From Gammaproteobacteria bacterium (lineage in GTDB: Bacteria; Pseudomonadota; Gammaproteobacteria; Coxiellales; Coxiellaceae): a stretch of DNA of 5,801 nt. The notes beneath the pieces were generated by a model, which did no database searches, was not told the origin of the DNA, and saw nothing but the letters and a program-made list of their open reading frames with translations. This document shows, piece after piece, positions 1 through 5,801 of this stretch. Location: NCBI GenBank assembly GCA_021774015.1, contig JAJFJO010000089.1, positions 1 to 5,801 of the forward strand. Direction: 5' to 3'. Made by a program: the position numbers and the translations under genes. Positions within the stretch are counted from its first letter, which is position 1, and each line of letters opens with the position of its first letter.

Positions 1-57
1 TTCGTCACGCGTTCTGTGTGCAGTGCGTGCTGACAACAACATTGTAGAAGTATCTAG

Positions 58-214
58 GCACAAACCATACCCAGAAGCGCCCATTGAGCAGAGGATATCT
101 AACTGCAACGCTAAAACAATGTGCCCGCAATGACACATCCAATACAGCATCGACCGTAATGGGCGATTAAGAACCGCTAGCTTTCTAAATGCTCGTTGCT
201 TGCTGAAGTTCGCT
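58..214 (+). repeat. 157-bp direct repeat, copy 1
   Basis: This copy aligns to 2082-2238 without a gap at a constant offset of 2024 bases, with about 18 mismatches by hand count (about 88% identity). The core at 127-170 (44 bases) is identical in both copies. An 8-bp inverted repeat, CGCCCATT (78-85) and AATGGGCG (158-165), is kept in both, as is an inner ATGTG/CACAT pair, so a folded RNA or single-stranded DNA structure is possible. A 34-codon frame ending in TAA at 168-170 is open in both copies, but four of the five codon differences counted in it change the amino acid, which argues against coding. The element family is unknown to me. Confidence 0.88.
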
Positions 215-239
215 AAAAAAACCAATACTCCAGAATCAC

Positions 240-274
240 GCACATACTTGACTCGGAACCAATCAAGTATGTGC
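240..274. repeat. Perfect 12-bp inverted repeat, IS-end-like
   Basis: The arms GCACATACTTGA (240-251) and TCAAGTATGTGC (263-274) are exact reverse complements separated by 11 bases. The left arm plus loop, read on the - strand (260 to 240), matches the first tandem unit at 2335-2357 with a single difference. The right half (255-274) matches the same family in forward orientation, one base shorter. It therefore looks like two IS-end-like motifs placed head to head. It could also act as a hairpin or as a binding site for a dimeric protein. No transposase gene adjoins it. Confidence 0.7.
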
Positions 275-355
275 CGGTGTGTTAGCGCTGGTGCAAGCAC
301 GACAAACTACGGTATTGCTGCACGTTGCTTTATACCTTAATCTGATGTTTTGATT

Positions 356-362
356 GGAAGAG
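356..362 (+). promoter_or_regulatory. Ribosome binding site of the 34-codon frame
   Basis: GGAAGAG lies six bases before the ATG at 369. It is the best Shine-Dalgarno match upstream of the regulator gene. The regulator's own ATG at 478 has only an AGGA two bases before it, which is too close to be normal. Ribosomes for the large gene may therefore be loaded here and reinitiate. Confidence 0.4.
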
Positions 363-368
363 TGGTAT

Positions 369-473
369 ATGGCAATCTATATGAAAGAGGTGGGGATTAT
401 TGATAGCGTTACAGCAAAAAGGCATGAAATCTGGGTTGAGCTCGGTGGTGTGAGCTTTGGTGTTGGCTGCTAG
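369..473 (+). CDS. Candidate 34-aa leader peptide or small protein
   Basis: The frame starts with ATG at 369 and ends with TAG at 471-473, four bases before the ATG of the AlbA_2 regulator at 478. It has a well-placed GGAAGAG six bases upstream. The peptide begins MAIYMKEVGI and ends in a glycine-rich tail with a terminal cysteine (GVSFGVGC). It has no membrane segment and I do not recognise a family. A second ATG at position 381 is also possible. The tight stop-to-start spacing and the weak ribosome site of the next gene suggest translational coupling, so this could be a leader peptide. It could equally be the tail of a lost gene or a chance frame. Confidence 0.33.
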   Translation: MAIYMKEVGIIDSVTAKRHEIWVELGGVSFGVGC

Positions 474-477
474 GACA

Positions 478-1917
478 ATGGATATCATTAAGCTTAGTCA
501 ACTTGGTGAAAGTGGCACCTTAGAATATAAACGAAATACTGATTCACTAGTAACTATTTTGAAAACAGTCAGTGCATTTGCTAATACGGCTGGCGGTATT
601 ATTTTGATCGGAGTAGAAGATGATGGTAAAATTGTAGGCGTTCCCAATGTGGGAAAAGCGCAGGAGCAATTATCTAATTCAATTTCAAATCGAATTAAAC
701 CCCAGCTAATTTCTGAAATTACAGTCAATGACATCAATAATATGTCGATTATTTCTATACAAATTGATCACTCACCAGCTCCTTATTATTTAAGTGACAA
801 GGGTGAAGAAAAGGGTGTTTACATTAGAGTGGGCAATTCAAATCGCCTTGCTGGACCCGAAGTTATTGGAGAGATAAAACGTTCAAGCAACTATTCCTCG
901 TTTGATAAGGCTCCATGTGATGAGGTGGCAGAAAACGATTTAGATAAAAATTGGATTAAATTTATATATTCTAAACGTGGCAGGGTGATGGATGTGCCTA
1001 AATTGATTAGTATGGGTCTTTTAACCAAAAGAGGTAGGCGTACTGTTGCAACCAATGGAGGTGTGATTTTATTTGGTTTTCCTGAAATTCGTGAGACCTG
1101 TTTTCCATATGCTGAAGTTAGATGTGCTCGCTTTAAAGGGATATCACGGTCTGAGTTCATTGATCGTCTCAATATTAAAGGTGGTATTTTAGCTGCTATT
1201 GATGAAGTTCCTAAGTTTATTCGTAGAAATACTAAGATGGCTGGGAAATTTGGTGACATGCGACGGCGGGATATCCCTGAATATCCTGTGGAGGGAATTC
1301 GTGAAGCTCTTACTAATGCTATAGCACATGCTAATTATGAGATAACAGGCAGCCGAATATTTATAGCTCTCTATGATGACAGGTTGGAAATACAAAATCC
1401 TGGTATTATGATGCCAGGTATGAGTATGGAACAATTTAAAGCGGGTGTTAGCCGTATACGTAACCCTGTTATCGCAAAAACACTCGCTGAGCTTGAGCTA
1501 ATAGAGGAGTGGGGCAGTGGTTATAAACGTATTAAAAATGCTTGTAAACAAGGTGGTTACCCCCTACCAACCTGGGAAGAGTTTGGTTCAGTTCTTAGAG
1601 TTACATTCTATCCCCATCCTGAAATTGAGCAGGCTCAAGAGATTGGGACCAAGTCGGGACCAAGTTGGGACCAAGTCGGGACCAAGTTCCAATTAAGTTC
1701 AGAAGAGCTTCAGTTGCTTAGCTTTTGTCTGAAACCGAAAACTGTTATAGAGTTAATGTCACTTATGGGATGGAAAAGTAGAACAAAGTTTAGGGAAAAA
1801 TTTATTGGCCCATTAATGAAATATGATTTATTGGAAATGACTATACCTGAAAGACCAAGGAGTAGTAGACAAAAATATCGATTGAGTAAGAAAACATTAA
1901 AAATCATTAGTAAGTAA
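478..1917 (+). CDS. AlbA_2 / GHKL ATPase / winged-helix regulator, RecG-like (COG2865 type)
   Basis: This is a predicted cytoplasmic DNA-binding regulator of 479 aa. Residues about 8-120 match the AlbA_2 (Schlafen-type) DNA-binding fold: GES at 10-12, LEYK at 15-18, then a hydrophobic stretch ending NTAGG and IGVEDDG. Residues about 268-370 form a GHKL-type ATPase domain (HATPase_c_4-like), with EALTNAIAHANY (276-287), IQNPG (305-309), a RNP motif (328-330) and GSG (346-348). Residues 390-404 are encoded by an 11-bp tandem repeat, and 405-479 resemble a basic winged helix. ATG 478 was preferred to TTG 457 or GTG 460 because family members begin a few residues before the GES motif; no start has a strong ribosome site. 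The gene follows a 34-codon frame by four bases and lies between direct repeats. In this family ATP binding and DNA binding are inferred, and the target genes are unknown. Such proteins are common in accessory and defence-rich regions. Confidence 0.93.
   Translation: MDIIKLSQLGESGTLEYKRNTDSLVTILKTVSAFANTAGGIILIGVEDDGKIVGVPNVGKAQEQLSNSISNRIKPQLISEITVNDINNMSIISIQIDHSPAPYYLSDKGEEKGVYIRVGNSNRLAGPEVIGEIKRSSNYSSFDKAPCDEVAENDLDKNWIKFIYSKRGRVMDVPKLISMGLLTKRGRRTVATNGGVILFGFPEIRETCFPYAEVRCARFKGISRSEFIDRLNIKGGILAAIDEVPKFIRRNTKMAGKFGDMRRRDIPEYPVEGIREALTNAIAHANYEITGSRIFIALYDDRLEIQNPGIMMPGMSMEQFKAGVSRIRNPVIAKTLAELELIEEWGSGYKRIKNACKQGGYPLPTWEEFGSVLRVTFYPHPEIEQAQEIGTKSGPSWDQVGTKFQLSSEELQLLSFCLKPKTVIELMSLMGWKSRTKFREKFIGPLMKYDLLEMTIPERPRSSRQKYRLSKKTLKIISK
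1645..1688 (+). repeat. Four-copy 11-bp tandem repeat within the regulator gene
   Basis: Four contiguous units (1645-1655, 1656-1666, 1667-1677, 1678-1688) read GGGACCAAGT followed by C, T, C, T. The array is thus also two perfect copies of a 22-bp unit. All three frames of the repeat are open, so the protein shows GTK, GPSWDQV and GTK as frame-rotated versions of one DNA unit. It lies in the linker between the ATPase domain and the C-terminal winged helix. A change of one or two units shifts the frame: one alternative frame stops at 1694-1696 (TAA), the other at 1719-1721 (TAG). A change of three units stays in frame and only lengthens or shortens the linker. Confidence 0.95.
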
Positions 1918-1931
1918 TATTTATTGATGGC

Positions 1932-2093
1932 ATGGTGGGAATACGCCTCTTAATCATATGCATAGCCTCGGGCTTTAAGGCTGTTAAATTTTCTAAAACA
2001 AAATTTGATCCTTTACAAGCCAAACTCCAGCGCCGCAATATTGAATATATGGATTGGTCGTATAAGTATTGGGTATTGTCAGCACAAGCTTGA
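1932..2093 (+). CDS. Doubtful 53-aa frame after the regulator
   Basis: An ATG at 1932 opens a frame of 53 codons that ends with TGA at 2091-2093, near the left part of the second 157-bp repeat. The first third is hydrophobic (RLLIICIASG); the rest is basic and aromatic (RRNIEYMDWSYKYW). There is no good ribosome binding site and I recognise no family. It could be a remnant of a larger gene cut by the repeat, or chance. Confidence 0.15.
   Translation: MVGIRLLIICIASGFKAVKFSKTKFDPLQAKLQRRNIEYMDWSYKYWVLSAQA
1962..1993 (+). terminator. Possible terminator of the regulator gene
   Basis: ATAGCCT (1962-1968) pairs with AGGCTGT (1978-1984), including one wobble pair, around a 9-base loop. The sequence TAAATTTTCT follows. 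The stem is short and the T tract is interrupted, so this is a weak rho-independent candidate about 45 bases after the stop codon. Confidence 0.3.
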
Positions 2094-2238
2094 CCCAGAA
2101 GCGCCCATTGAGCAGAGCATGCCTAACTGCAGCGCTAAAGCAATGTGCCGGCAATGACACATCCAATACAGCATCGACCGTAATGGGCGATTAAAAACCG
2201 CTAGATATCTAAAAGCTCGTTATTTACTGAAGTTCACT
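2082..2238 (+). repeat. 157-bp direct repeat, copy 2
   Basis: This is the gap-free partner of 58-214 in the same orientation. The identical 44-base core is at 2151-2194. The 8-bp inverted repeat is at 2102-2109 and 2182-2189. Similarity ends at about 2238, beyond which the two flanks are unrelated until the IS-end-like motifs. The two copies bracket the regulator gene, so homologous recombination between them would delete 2024 bp including the whole gene. Confidence 0.88.
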
Positions 2239-2334
2239 GAAGGTACTGACCAAAAAGGCACGACGTTTTTTCTATGCATTGTAAAAAAACTGCTTGTAGC
2301 AAACGCGATTTTCTATAGCGCTTACTCGCGTGCG

Positions 2335-2403
2335 CGGTTCCGAGTCGAGTATGTGCACGGTTCCGAATCAAGTGTGTGCATGGTTCCCAATCGAGTTTAG
2401 TAA
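2335..2403 (+). repeat. Three 23-bp tandem units, IS21-end-like
   Basis: The units are 2335-2357, 2358-2380 and 2381-2403. Units 1 and 2 both start CGGTTCCGA and end TGTGCA, and differ at three positions. Unit 3 starts TGGTTCCCAATCGAGT and its last bases have decayed. The same motif appears twice at 240-274 on the other side of the regulator. Multiple short repeats near the ends and terminal TGTGCA-like sequence are known for IS21-family elements. That assignment is my inference, since no istA or istB gene is present. The last unit lies 24 bases from the stop codon of the adaptor gene. Confidence 0.8.
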
Positions 2404-2419
2404 AAAACTTGCTTCAGTT
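2402..2419 (-). terminator. Weak terminator-like hairpin after the adaptor gene
   Basis: Read on the - strand, AACT (2419-2416) and AGTT (2409-2406) can form a 4-bp stem around six bases, followed by a run of Ts (to 2402). It lies within 26 bases of the stop codon. The stem is too short to be convincing; no better terminator is visible for the secretion operon. Confidence 0.2.
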
Positions 2420-2427
2420 GGAATACA

Positions 2428-3561
2428 TTATTTTTCTGTAAGGGCTTTCGCTTTTGCACGCAGGATGGGTTTCAGCAGATAATTTAGCACGGATTTTTTA
2501 CCCGTGATAATGCTGGCGCTCACTTGCATGCCGGGAATAATGCGCAATTTATTTTTATCAGGACCAAGATAAGCCTTATCAGTGCGTATCCAAACCTCAT
2601 AAAAACTCTCGCCTTCCTTATCTTGCGACGTATCTGCGCTGATGTGTTCAACTCGTCCTTCTAAGCCGCCATAGATCGCATAATCAAATGCAGTGACTTT
2701 AACCGTAGCTTTTTGTCCAATTGTGATAAAGCCGATATCTCCAGGGTTTATTTTGATTTCAATGCGCAATGTATCGGCTAATGGCACGATTTCTAGAATG
2801 GGGTTACCGGCTTTGATAACACCACCAATAGTGTTGGTATAAATTTGTTTGACGATGCCGTTGACAGGAGATTTGATTGTCGTGCGTTGCAAACGATCTT
2901 TGAATTTTTTTGATGCAGCTAACAATTCATTGTATTCATCAACAGCTTTGTTTAATTCATTGAGAAGCTTGCTCTTAAATTCATGGATTTTTCCGTCCAT
3001 TTCGCTGGCGCTTTGCTCTAAGCGTAATACTTCCACCTGTGATACGGCTCCTGACTTGATCAATGGTCGAGTTATCTTAATTTCTCGTTCTAAAAGTGCT
3101 CTACGTTTTTTCAAAAAATTTAATTCATTCATCTGTGATTTATACAGTTGCTGCTCTGTTTTTATATATCTCGGCACTTTCTTAACGAGTTCTTTTTTAG
3201 GCTTAAAGGCTTTTCCATCAATTTGTGCCCGTAATCTAGCAATTTTAACCTGCATTTCCCAGCGATTTTTTTCATTTACGTTTACGTCACTGGAAAATTG
3301 CACATCACTTAGTGTCATTAACACTTGGCCTTTTTTAACAATGGCACCTTCTTTAGTGAGAATGCTTTTAACGATGCCGCCTTCTAAGTTTTGTATGACC
3401 TTGACATTGGAGGAGGGGATGACCTTGCCTGTCGCATGTGTTACTTCATCAATTTTTGCTAAATAAGCCCAAGAGATAATGATAATTAAAAAGACTAGCA
3501 TAAGCCATAAAATAAGGTGTGGCGTTTTTTTCTTTTTTGTTAGCTCATCTAAATCTTTCAT
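2428..3561 (-). CDS. HlyD-family type I secretion periplasmic adaptor (LapC/LssD-like)
   Basis: This is a membrane fusion protein of 377 aa. It should link the inner-membrane ABC transporter to a TolC-like outer-membrane channel. A short basic cytoplasmic tail (KKKK at 9-12) precedes one membrane segment (about 15-35). The first lipoyl half-motif is at about 56-86 (NLEGGIV, then EGAIVKKGQVL). A charged coiled-coil hairpin spans about 92-226 and includes the conserved KSGAVSQVEVLRLEQ (169-183). The second lipoyl half is at 228-260 (KSPVNGIV, then GGVIKAGNPILEIVP), and the C-terminal part is beta-barrel-like. The ATG overlaps the transporter's stop (ATGA, 3558-3561), and AAAGGTG about eight bases upstream is its ribosome site. 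E. coli HlyD has 478 aa; the hairpin here is shorter. LapC/LssD is an analogy based on the partner's type. Confidence 0.93.
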   Translation of the reverse strand: MKDLDELTKKKKTPHLILWLMLVFLIIIISWAYLAKIDEVTHATGKVIPSSNVKVIQNLEGGIVKSILTKEGAIVKKGQVLMTLSDVQFSSDVNVNEKNRWEMQVKIARLRAQIDGKAFKPKKELVKKVPRYIKTEQQLYKSQMNELNFLKKRRALLEREIKITRPLIKSGAVSQVEVLRLEQSASEMDGKIHEFKSKLLNELNKAVDEYNELLAASKKFKDRLQRTTIKSPVNGIVKQIYTNTIGGVIKAGNPILEIVPLADTLRIEIKINPGDIGFITIGQKATVKVTAFDYAIYGGLEGRVEHISADTSQDKEGESFYEVWIRTDKAYLGPDKNKLRIIPGMQVSASIITGKKSVLNYLLKPILRAKAKALTEK

Positions 3562-5699
3562 GGTGTTGCACCTTTTATCTTGTTCAGTATTTTCTCTTTC
3601 GGCCCGCGAGCGACAATTTTTCCAGATTGCATTACAACCAGTTGGTCTACTAGTGATAAAATAGAGGCTTTATGGGAGACCACGATAAACGTTTTTCCTT
3701 GTATATGTTGTTCCATTTGCGTAATAAATTCTTTTATGCGCGCATTGTCTAGAGAGTTGGTGGGTTCATCAAATAGGTATACCTGCGGGTCTAGTAAAAT
3801 AGCCCGTGCTATCGCAATCGCTTGCTTTTGCCCGCCAGATAACAAATTGCCGCCTTCACCAACTTGCCTGTCGTAGCCTTCAGGATGCTCATTCACAAAC
3901 TGATGCACGCCACTTATTTTTGCGGCTCTTAATAGCGCTTCATCATCAATATAGGGCGCTGCCATTACAATGTTATCGCGAATGCTACCATGAAAAAGAG
4001 TAACGTTCTGTGGAATATAGCCAATATGGCGCCGCAAAAAGGCAGGGTCTATTTGCACACCATCAATGTCGTCAATTAAGATATGCCCCGTGTTGGGTTG
4101 GTAAAACTTTAATATTATTTTAGAGAGTGTTGATTTACCAGAGCCGGCAGGTCCGACAATACCCACTTTGTCGCCGGGGTTAATTTTTAGTGAAATGTTA
4201 TGTAAGGCGGGAACAGGTTGGTTGGGGTAGGCAAAATCCACATCTTTAAACTCTACGCTGCCTTTTAGTTCTTTAAGTTCGATATAATTACTGCGTTTAG
4301 GCCTATCCGTTTCTTTTTCCATAATGGAATCTAGCGCATTGAGTGCCGCGGTAGATTGTTTATAGCGCACTAATAAATTAGCAGCTTGTACGATAGGGGC
4401 AAGTGCGCGACCGTTTAAAATGCTACAAGCGATAAGCCCACCAATCGTCAACTCTCCAGCTGCAATAGCATACACGCCTGTGATAACCACAAAAATGAGT
4501 GATAGGTATTGAACGCCAATAGCGAAGTTCATGCCAAAATTTACTAAACTACGCACTTTTAAGCCTAATTTGGTTGATTCATTAGTCACTTGTTCCCATT
4601 GCTTTTGACGGCTTCCTTCTGCATTTAAGCTCTTAATGGTTTCAGAAGAAGATAAGCTTTCAACGAGGATGGCTTGTTTTTCAGCGCTATGGCGATAGGA
4701 TTTATCGACGTAATATTCAATCGGTTTTTGTATGGCTAAACTTACTAAGAGAATTAATGGTATAGCGATAACAGGAACGATCACAATGTTGGGGCTGATC
4801 AACCAGATAACAGCGACAAATAGCAATGAAAAAGGCAAATCAACCAATAAGCTAATGCTGGCAGAGGTGATAAATTCGCGAAATGCTTCGAACGATTGCA
4901 TGGTGTTGCTCAAGCTACCCACTGAGTTGGGGCGATCCGCCATGCGTAGCCCGACGACGTGAGCAAATGTTTTTGACGATAATTGTAGATCGATTTTGCG
5001 GCCTGCAGAATCGATATAATAACCGCGCAGGGTTCGCATGATGAATTCAAATACGATAACAATTAGCATACCAATGCTTAAGACCCATAAAGTTTCCACA
5101 GCATTATTAGGCACAACTCTATCGTAAACATTCATTACAAATAACGGCACAGCAATCGCAAATACATTAATTAATAACGATGCGATTAATACTTCACTAT
5201 ACGTTGCCCAGGCTTTTTGTACGACACCCCAAAACCAATGCTTAGGCTCGTCTGCAGCGAGCTCGGCCGTGCGTTCGTCAAATTCAAATGTTTCTTGAGT
5301 ATAAATGGTGTAGCCGCTGTAGATTTTTTTCAGTTCTTCTTTGGTGACTTTTGTGGTGGTGTCTTTGTTTTGAGGTTCTATAACGGTAAATTCGCTGCCA
5401 TTAACTTCAGTAATAATGCATGTGTGATCGTCTTTTAATAAAATAATAGCGGGTAATAAATCAGTATGAATTTTTTTTAACGATTGCTTGGTGATTTTGG
5501 CGGTGAGTCCGCAGCGTTCAGCAGCTTCCACAAATAAATTGGGTGTGAGTTTTTGGCGCTCTAATGGAAGGCCGGCTAATATCGTTTCTCCAGTGCTTTT
5601 ATGTCCGTAGGATTGACTAACGATGAGCAATGATTCTAGAAGAGAATCAAAATTTGATGGTCTTTCCCCAAAAAGACTTTCCTGAGAATTTGTTTCCAT
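3558..5699 (-). CDS. Type I secretion ABC transporter (LapB/LssB-type, inactive C39-like domain)
   Basis: This 713-aa inner-membrane exporter should drive ATP-dependent secretion of an unprocessed protein with a C-terminal signal. Residues about 15-135 form a C39-peptidase-like domain. The catalytic cysteine position falls in a SYGHKST stretch (30-36) with no cysteine, His92 may be retained, and the usual Asp is Glu108 (IEP). It is therefore probably a substrate-binding domain, not a protease. Residues about 165-450 are the membrane domain, with hydrophobic segments near 170-190, 205-222, 278-320 and 386-430 and the hallmark NVYDRVVPN (190-198). The ATPase domain (478-713) has Walker A GPAGSGKST (516-524), Q-loop Gln564, LSGGQ (620-624), Walker B YLFDEP and His676. 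All active residues are present. AGGGA six bases before the ATG supports the start. It is first in an operon with the HlyD-type gene. Confidence 0.95.
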   Translation of the reverse strand: METNSQESLFGERPSNFDSLLESLLIVSQSYGHKSTGETILAGLPLERQKLTPNLFVEAAERCGLTAKITKQSLKKIHTDLLPAIILLKDDHTCIITEVNGSEFTVIEPQNKDTTTKVTKEELKKIYSGYTIYTQETFEFDERTAELAADEPKHWFWGVVQKAWATYSEVLIASLLINVFAIAVPLFVMNVYDRVVPNNAVETLWVLSIGMLIVIVFEFIMRTLRGYYIDSAGRKIDLQLSSKTFAHVVGLRMADRPNSVGSLSNTMQSFEAFREFITSASISLLVDLPFSLLFVAVIWLISPNIVIVPVIAIPLILLVSLAIQKPIEYYVDKSYRHSAEKQAILVESLSSSETIKSLNAEGSRQKQWEQVTNESTKLGLKVRSLVNFGMNFAIGVQYLSLIFVVITGVYAIAAGELTIGGLIACSILNGRALAPIVQAANLLVRYKQSTAALNALDSIMEKETDRPKRSNYIELKELKGSVEFKDVDFAYPNQPVPALHNISLKINPGDKVGIVGPAGSGKSTLSKIILKFYQPNTGHILIDDIDGVQIDPAFLRRHIGYIPQNVTLFHGSIRDNIVMAAPYIDDEALLRAAKISGVHQFVNEHPEGYDRQVGEGGNLLSGGQKQAIAIARAILLDPQVYLFDEPTNSLDNARIKEFITQMEQHIQGKTFIVVSHKASILSLVDQLVVMQSGKIVARGPKEKILNKIKGATP

Positions 5700-5705
5700 A
5701 AATTA

Positions 5706-5710
5706 TCCCT
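5706..5710 (-). promoter_or_regulatory. Ribosome binding site of the ABC transporter gene
   Basis: AGGGA on the - strand (5710 to 5706) is separated from the ATG at 5699 by six bases. This is an ideal spacing and fixes the start codon. Confidence 0.7.
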
Positions 5711-5761
5711 AACATGTAAATTTGCTAATAGGGCTTTAACTATAGCACATAGTTGGAGTTT

Positions 5762-5790
5762 TATATAGTTGAGCAAGAAATTCTTCTAAA
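5762..5790 (-). promoter_or_regulatory. Weak candidate promoter of the secretion operon
   Basis: On the - strand, TTTAGA (5790-5785) and TATATA (5767-5762) are 17 bases apart and each matches the sigma-70 boxes at four of six positions. The region 5700-5801 is AT-rich and gene-free, so the operon probably starts here. A second TATAGT downstream has no good -35 partner. Confidence 0.25.
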
Positions 5791-5801
5791 TTGCTAGTTA
5801 T

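Larger units (their letters stand above)
1..368. other. Gene-free leader region with repeats
   Basis: I see no convincing gene in this stretch. It holds one copy of the 157-bp direct repeat (58-214) and a perfect 12-bp inverted repeat (240-274). The remaining sequence (1-57 and 275-355) shows no recognisable domain in any frame. The tract from about 315 to 345 is AT-rich and could hold a promoter for the genes starting at 369 and 478, but I find no pair of -35 and -10 boxes better than three or four matches each. Confidence 0.6.
1918..2427. other. Intergenic region between convergent genes, rich in repeats
   Basis: This region separates the regulator gene from the convergent secretion operon and holds no convincing gene. 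It contains a possible hairpin terminator (1962-1993), a 53-codon frame of doubtful status (1932-2093), the second copy of the 157-bp repeat (2082-2238) and three 23-bp tandem motifs (2335-2403). An AT-only 7-bp inverted repeat (GTTTTTT at 2265-2271, AAAAAAC at 2284-2290) lies between the last two. No transposase remnant can be read in any frame. Confidence 0.7.

Noticed and set aside
69..170. 34-codon frame conserved in both copies of the repeat as a protein fragment
   Set aside because: Four of five codon differences counted in this frame change the amino acid, there is no start with a ribosome site, and no family is recognisable.
58..214. Integron attC site
   Set aside because: The size and the inverted arms are suggestive, but the arms CGCCCATT/AATGGGCG do not match the R'/R'' core consensus ending in GTT/AAC, and there is no integrase.
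457..477. Upstream TTG/GTG starts of the regulator gene
   Set aside because: No ribosome site precedes them, and family members start close before the GES motif, which favours ATG 478.
891..1259. 122-codon frame on the - strand
   Set aside because: It is antisense to the AlbA_2/ATPase gene, with no ribosome site or recognisable domain.
2265..2290. AT-only inverted repeat as a terminator
   Set aside because: The stem consists almost only of A-T pairs with no following T run, and it lies far from either gene end.
2335..2403. CRISPR-like array
   Set aside because: The 23-bp units are directly contiguous with no spacers, and there are no cas genes.
2849..3466. 205-codon frame on the + strand
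   Set aside because: It is antisense to the HlyD-type adaptor, whose domains are clear; the + strand product shows no family features.

Overview
The window looks like a chromosomal segment of a gammaproteobacterium of low to moderate GC. It joins an ordinary secretion operon to a small accessory region. The exporter resembles the LapB/LssB type known from Pseudomonas and Legionella, but I cannot name the genus from this sequence. No rRNA, tRNA or CRISPR array is visible.

Left part (1-2427), accessory region. One substantial gene lies here on the + strand (478-1917). It encodes an AlbA_2 (Schlafen-type) / GHKL-ATPase / winged-helix protein of the RecG-like regulator group (COG2865 type). A 34-codon reading frame with a good ribosome binding site (369-473) sits just upstream and may couple translation into the large gene. 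Both sides of this pair carry related repeats. A 157-bp direct repeat occurs at 58-214 and at 2082-2238, about 88% identical and without gaps. A second motif of about 21-23 bp occurs as an inverted pair at 240-274 and as three tandem copies at 2335-2403; it resembles the multiply repeated ends of IS21-like insertion sequences. The regulator therefore sits like cargo between two copies of the same mosaic. No transposase or recombinase gene is visible.

Inside the regulator gene, just before the winged-helix domain, is a four-copy perfect 11-bp tandem repeat (1645-1688; two units alternate in their last base). Because 11 is not a multiple of 3, gain or loss of one unit shifts the frame, and both alternative frames reach a stop within about 35 bases. 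This makes it a candidate ON/OFF or truncation switch and is the most interesting signal in the window.

Right part (2428-5801), type I secretion operon on the - strand. An inner-membrane ABC transporter with a degenerate, probably non-proteolytic C39-like N-terminal domain (3558-5699) is followed by an HlyD-family periplasmic adaptor (2428-3561), with a 4-bp ATGA overlap. Together they would form the inner-membrane half of a channel that needs a TolC-like outer-membrane protein and usually exports a large RTX adhesin or similar protein. Neither partner is in the window. The operon ends immediately beside the tandem IS-end-like motifs, so a rearrangement may have separated the rest of the locus.
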